A stretch of DNA of 18,338 nt from JALTDM01 sp964421355. Lineage in GTDB: Bacteria > Bacteroidota > Bacteroidia > Bacteroidales > JALTDM01. The notes beneath the pieces were generated by a model. The model did not search any database and had not been told where the DNA came from. It saw only the letters and a program-made list of their open reading frames with translations. Within the stretch, counting starts at the first letter, position 1. Every line of letters starts with the position of its first letter. Position numbers and translations under genes: made by a program. Shown here one piece after another: positions 14,317 through 18,338 of this stretch. The stretch is taken from NCBI GenBank assembly GCA_964421355.1, contig CAYQWX010000038.1:1-18338 (forward strand). The letters are read 5' to 3'.

Positions 14317-15897
14317 CTATAAGTTAATGTTAGGGTTTTTGTCAGGATAATCTATGTTGTAATGAAGTCCACGACTTTCTTTTCTATCTATTGCCATTTT
14401 TATAATAAGATATGCTACGTTTATAGAATTTCTTAATTCACATATTTCTCTGAATACTTTGGATTCTTTATAAAGTTTTTCTGTTTCCTGGTGCAAAATT
14501 TCCAGTCTGTTTTTTGCTCTGTGAAGACGCACATTTGAACGAACTATGCCTACATAATAACTCATTATTTGTTTCAACTCTTTGGCACTTTGCGTTATAA
14601 GTACCATTTCTTCGTTGTGTGTAGTGCCTTTATCGTCCCAATCAGGTATGTTGTTGGGAATATCGTGATCGTGTAAATGTTTTATTGCATGTTCTGCCGA
14701 ATGATGAGCATATACTAAAGCTTCTATTAACGAGTTTGAAGCTAACCGATTAGCCCCGTGTAGTCCTGTATAAGTAGTTTCTCCTCCTGCATAGAGGTTT
14801 TTTATAGATGTTAATCCGTTTTTATCAACTACAACTCCTCCACACAAATAATGAGCAGCAGGGGTTACAGGTATGTAATCTTTTGTAATATCTATTCCAA
14901 TTTCTTCACATTTCTTTATTATATTGGGGAAGTGATTTTGCAGAGTTGTATGGTCAATTTTTGTTGCGTCTAAGAATACGTATTCTGTACCAAGATTTTT
15001 CATTTCATTGTCTATAGCTCGTGCCACTATATCACGAGGAGCCAAATCTTTTCGGTTATCATATTTGGGCATAAATGCTTCACCTTTAGTGTTTCTCAAA
15101 ATAGCTCCTGCTCCACGTAAGGCTTCAGTAATTAAAAATGAAGGTTTTTCACCTGGATTATAAAGAGCTGTGGGATGAAACTGTACAAATTCCATATTGT
15201 TCACTAGACCTTTAGCTCTATATACCATTGCTATGCCGTCACCTGTTGCAATAGGAGGATTAGTAGTGGTTTCATATATATTACCTACACCACCTGTGGC
15301 TATATATATTTTGTCTGCCAAAAAAGTTTTTATGATATTTTTTCCCAAATCCAGAACATATACTCCGTATGCTTTTACATTGGAAATGTAACGTCTCACT
15401 AATGCTCCCAGATGATGCTGTGTGATAATATCCAAAGCAAAATGATGTTCTAATATAGTAATATTCGGATGAGCATGAACTAATCTTGCAAGTTTTTGTT
15501 CTACTTCGAACCCCGTATTGTCTCTATGATGTAATATTCTGTTTTCGGAATGTCCACCTTCCCGCCCCAAATCAAAGGTATTATCATTCTTTTTGTCAAA
15601 TTCCACTCCCCATTCTAATAATTCTTTTATCCTTTCGGGAGCTTCTTTTACTATCATTTCTACAACATCTTTATCACATAGTCCATCTCCTGCTACCAGT
15701 GTATCTTTTATATGTTTTTCGTAAGAATCTATTTTGTCTATCACAGTAGCTATGCCACCTTGTGCGTATTTTGTATTGCTTTCATCAAGGGTTTCTTTTG
15801 TTATTACAGCAACTGTTCCGTAATTTGCAACTTTAAGAGCAAAGCTTAAACCTGCAATACCGCTACCTACTACAAGAAAATCAAATTTATATTCCAT
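14317..15897 (-). CDS. nadB: L-aspartate oxidase
   Basis: NadB oxidises L-aspartate to iminoaspartate with FAD, the first step of de novo NAD synthesis; NadA then makes quinolinate. At 526 residues the length is normal. Seen: the FAD Rossmann motif VVGSGIAGLSFA (9-20), SNTKYAQGGIA (40-50), the REGGHSENRILHHRDNTG region (112-129), H241 (FHPTAL), TEALRG (257-262), R288 (APRDIVARA), H349 (AAHYLCGGV) and the C-terminal FAD motif YAGGETTYTGLHGANRLASN (369-388). The loop with R288 and the EALRG motif fit NadB as opposed to succinate dehydrogenase or fumarate reductase flavoproteins. A helical domain follows (about 430-520). It starts 12 bp after the transporter gene, so the two are probably co-transcribed. 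nadA and nadC are not in the window. Stop is TAG. Confidence 0.96.
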   Translation of the reverse strand: MEYKFDFLVVGSGIAGLSFALKVANYGTVAVITKETLDESNTKYAQGGIATVIDKIDSYEKHIKDTLVAGDGLCDKDVVEMIVKEAPERIKELLEWGVEFDKKNDNTFDLGREGGHSENRILHHRDNTGFEVEQKLARLVHAHPNITILEHHFALDIITQHHLGALVRRYISNVKAYGVYVLDLGKNIIKTFLADKIYIATGGVGNIYETTTNPPIATGDGIAMVYRAKGLVNNMEFVQFHPTALYNPGEKPSFLITEALRGAGAILRNTKGEAFMPKYDNRKDLAPRDIVARAIDNEMKNLGTEYVFLDATKIDHTTLQNHFPNIIKKCEEIGIDITKDYIPVTPAAHYLCGGVVVDKNGLTSIKNLYAGGETTYTGLHGANRLASNSLIEALVYAHHSAEHAIKHLHDHDIPNNIPDWDDKGTTHNEEMVLITQSAKELKQIMSYYVGIVRSNVRLHRAKNRLEILHQETEKLYKESKVFREICELRNSINVAYLIIKMAIDRKESRGLHYNIDYPDKNPNINL

Positions 15898-15909
15898 TTT
15901 ATTAAAAAA

Positions 15910-18276
15910 TTATAATTCATCTAAATCTATATCTTCGTCTTCGTCAAAAATTCTCAATAGAGGTTCTGCAAATGCTTGGGTAGTGATGTATCTTTCCAAA
16001 GACATAAGCAATGAGGGCAACAAAAACAGATTAGTTACCATTGCTACTATCAATGTAATTGAAACTAATAATCCAAGAGCTTGTGTTCCTCCAAAGTTTG
16101 AAAAAACAAAAATAAAAAATCCAAAAAACAATATCACGGATGTATGAAACATGCTCATTCCCACATGTTTAATAGTAACAAATACCGATTTGCTTATTTC
16201 CCAGTCATTATATTTTAGCTCTACCCTATATTGAGATAAAAAGTGAATAGTGTCGTCCACTGCAATACCAAAAGCAATACTAAACACAAGTATAGTTGAT
16301 GGTTTTAGCGGAATGCCTGCAAAGCCCATTATCCCGGCAGTAACGATAAGTGGTATCAGGTTAGGAATAAGCGATATTAGCACCATTCTTAGAGAACCAA
16401 ACAACAGAGCCATAAGCATTGCAATAAGCACAATGGCAAGGATAACACTCCATATCAGATTATTTATGAGATATTCCATGCCTTTCATGTATATAATGCT
16501 GGTACCCGTTATGATTGTTGAATATTTGGAAGGATTGAAAACACTATCTATATCTGTTTTCATTTTTTTGACCAATGTTCTCATTTTAATTGTACCAATA
16601 TCTGCTACTTCTATACTTATACGTGCTTTTTGCATAGCAGTATCCACAAAAGCTTTAGAAAGTTTTTTGTTGTTTTTTACTCCCTTGAGATATGATAAGA
16701 TAAAACTCCGTTCCATTCCTCTGGGTAAAGAATATTTATGTGGATTAAGGTTGTAATATGCTTGTTTTGTAAATTTAATAAGTTCTACATAAGAAAGAGG
16801 TCTGGATAATTCCGGATAAGTGGCAAATTTTTTCTGGATACGATCAAATTTTTTGATAACAGAGTTTCTAAGTAACCCTTTCTTCTTATGAGTATCAATC
16901 ATTACCTCTATTGGCAAAACTCCTTTGAAATATTTTTCAAAAAATTTCAAATCTCTATATACCTTGTCATGATGAGGTATGTCATCTACCATATATCCCA
17001 AAATTTTTATTTTGGCAGTCCCAATTACTCCTAATATTACTATGGTAAGAGTTAGCACATACAGTAATTTCCTGTATTTGGTAATTACATTACCCATAAA
17101 GTTGATAAGCTTATTTGAAAATTTGCTTTCAAGATGTTTGAAGTGTCTTGATGAAGGGGGTGAAGACAGACTATAAAAAACAGGTATCAAAAATATAGTA
17201 AGTAAAAATAAGCCAATTATACTTAAAGAGGCAACTACCCCAAATTCCTTTAATATTCTACTGTTTGTAATAACAAAAGTACCAAATCCTACTGCGGTAG
17301 TAAAATTGGTAAGTAATATGGCATTACCTGTTTTTGTTATGGTACGTTGCAAAGCTTTTGCTTTGTTGTTATGTTCCTTGTACTCAATAAAATAATGATT
17401 AAGTATGTAAATTATGTTTGGGATACTTATTACTATAATTAATGAAGGGAGCATAGCAGTAACCATAGTTACTTTGTAGCCTAATAACCCCATAAATCCC
17501 AGAACCCAAATCACACTAACAGATACTATAATAGTGGCAAAGATTATTACACGTCCCGAATGAAAAAACAAATACAAAATAACCAAAGTTACTATAAGTG
17601 CCAGAAGCACAAATATCTTCATTTCCTTCTTTATCTTTTCCGATATGGCAGTGCGAATATAAGGTAGTCCCGAATAATGAAATGTAATGTTGTATTTTGC
17701 ACCAAAATCATCAAAAAGTTTAACAATATCATCTATTACAGCTATCCTTTCTTTACTATTTACCAAATGTTTTTCAAATGTGATTGCGGCAGTATATACA
17801 TGTGCAGTATCGTTGTATAAAAAAGATTTGTAAAAAGGCAGATTAAAAGCAATATTTTTCAATGAATCTAACTCCTTTTGTGATTTTACTGTATCGGGAA
17901 ATAATGGCACTAATACAAATTTCTTTTTCTTATTATCTTTTTTTATAGCATAAATATCCGCAATAGAGATAAGTTCTGTTATTCCTTTTTTGCTTTTTAT
18001 ATTGCGTGTAATTTCTCTAAAGCGATTAAATTTTTCCAATTGGAAAAAACTTGGGTCTTTAAATCCTACTACAAGCACATTGGCTTCTTCTCCAAAAGTT
18101 TTTTTGAATTGTTGATATTCTTTATATTCTTTGCTTGATTTAGGTAAAAGACTTGCATATTCGTATGATAGTTTTACCTTGAAACTTTCATAAATCATAA
18201 AAACGGTAAAAATGCCGAATATGACAAGAATATAAGATTGCTTTCTAAGTATGATGCGAACAAGATATTTCCACAT
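15910..18276 (-). CDS. RND/MMPL-superfamily membrane transporter
   Basis: A 788-residue protein with the two-fold layout of the RND superfamily. It has TM1 (about 15-30), a large periplasmic loop (about 35-215) and five segments (about 220-370). The pattern repeats with TM7 (about 403-422), a second loop (about 425-605) and five segments (about 607-760). It belongs to the short MMPL/HAE3-like exporter type, not the 1000-residue AcrB type. The second half carries FGIAVDDTIHFLSQYR with D674-D675, the expected proton-relay site. The corresponding place in the first half, VISIPNIIYILNHY, has P286-N287 and no acidic residue. The end is acidic (FDEDEDIDLDEL). Substrate unknown; relatives export lipids, hopanoids or other hydrophobic molecules. 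nadB follows after 12 bp. There is no membrane-fusion or outer-membrane partner beside it in the window. Only 62 bp of upstream sequence is visible and no convincing promoter is seen in it. Confidence 0.9.
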   Translation of the reverse strand: MWKYLVRIILRKQSYILVIFGIFTVFMIYESFKVKLSYEYASLLPKSSKEYKEYQQFKKTFGEEANVLVVGFKDPSFFQLEKFNRFREITRNIKSKKGITELISIADIYAIKKDNKKKKFVLVPLFPDTVKSQKELDSLKNIAFNLPFYKSFLYNDTAHVYTAAITFEKHLVNSKERIAVIDDIVKLFDDFGAKYNITFHYSGLPYIRTAISEKIKKEMKIFVLLALIVTLVILYLFFHSGRVIIFATIIVSVSVIWVLGFMGLLGYKVTMVTAMLPSLIIVISIPNIIYILNHYFIEYKEHNNKAKALQRTITKTGNAILLTNFTTAVGFGTFVITNSRILKEFGVVASLSIIGLFLLTIFLIPVFYSLSSPPSSRHFKHLESKFSNKLINFMGNVITKYRKLLYVLTLTIVILGVIGTAKIKILGYMVDDIPHHDKVYRDLKFFEKYFKGVLPIEVMIDTHKKKGLLRNSVIKKFDRIQKKFATYPELSRPLSYVELIKFTKQAYYNLNPHKYSLPRGMERSFILSYLKGVKNNKKLSKAFVDTAMQKARISIEVADIGTIKMRTLVKKMKTDIDSVFNPSKYSTIITGTSIIYMKGMEYLINNLIWSVILAIVLIAMLMALLFGSLRMVLISLIPNLIPLIVTAGIMGFAGIPLKPSTILVFSIAFGIAVDDTIHFLSQYRVELKYNDWEISKSVFVTIKHVGMSMFHTSVILFFGFFIFVFSNFGGTQALGLLVSITLIVAMVTNLFLLPSLLMSLERYITTQAFAEPLLRIFDEDEDIDLDEL

Positions 18277-18338
18277 TTTCCAAGTGTGTCTGATTGTAAT
18301 TTTTGAAAAGTAAAAGTAATAATATTTTTATGATTAAT

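Noticed and set aside
16250..16756. 168-codon open frame on the plus strand inside the transporter gene
   Set aside because: It is antisense to a clear RND coding sequence and its composition mirrors that gene; no promoter or family resemblance is seen.

Overview
The window is an AT-rich (by eye about one third G+C) chromosomal segment from a member of the Bacteroidota. The evidence is the outer-membrane receptor with a carboxypeptidase-regulatory-like N-terminal domain, the long form of QueA, the -7 promoter boxes of the TAnnTTTG type, the lack of Shine-Dalgarno sequences before genes, and the order small membrane protein - mutL - rhomboid - rhomboid - endonuclease/exonuclease/phosphatase, which I recall as common in that phylum. 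All twelve protein genes and the single tRNA are on the minus strand, so the window reads from right to left.

Right to left: an RND/MMPL-family membrane transporter (15910-18276) is followed after 12 bp by nadB, L-aspartate oxidase (14317-15897). Then come gyrA (11702-14215), preceded by a 101-bp spacer with a 9-bp inverted repeat on its probable -7 box, and a secreted TPR protein (10388-11647) with a good intrinsic terminator. Next are a YhcC-like radical SAM protein (9260-10210) with the clearest promoter in the window, and a TonB-dependent receptor whose real start is 9138 (6745-9138). A CAU-anticodon tRNA (6617-6690) with its own terminator sits just before queA (5377-6558). A 363-bp spacer without a recognisable gene follows. 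The last block is a tight five-gene cluster (57-5013): a 100-residue membrane protein, mutL, two rhomboid proteases and an EEP-family protein.

Most of this is core housekeeping: DNA topology, mismatch repair, NAD synthesis, tRNA modification and envelope proteins. I see no phage, insertion sequence, CRISPR array or defence island. The most unusual points are: (i) the second rhomboid and the EEP gene lie in the same frame, separated only by one UGA codon, with a UUG start straight after it; (ii) the C-terminal endonuclease motifs of MutL are eroded; (iii) inverted repeats lie in the gyrA and TonB-receptor promoter regions; (iv) the transporter carries acidic proton-relay residues in only one of its two halves; and (v) overlapping inverted repeats form a repeat-like element at the left edge. 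None of these amounts to a proven new system. The mutL-rhomboid-rhomboid-EEP cluster is the best candidate for an unexplained functional association.
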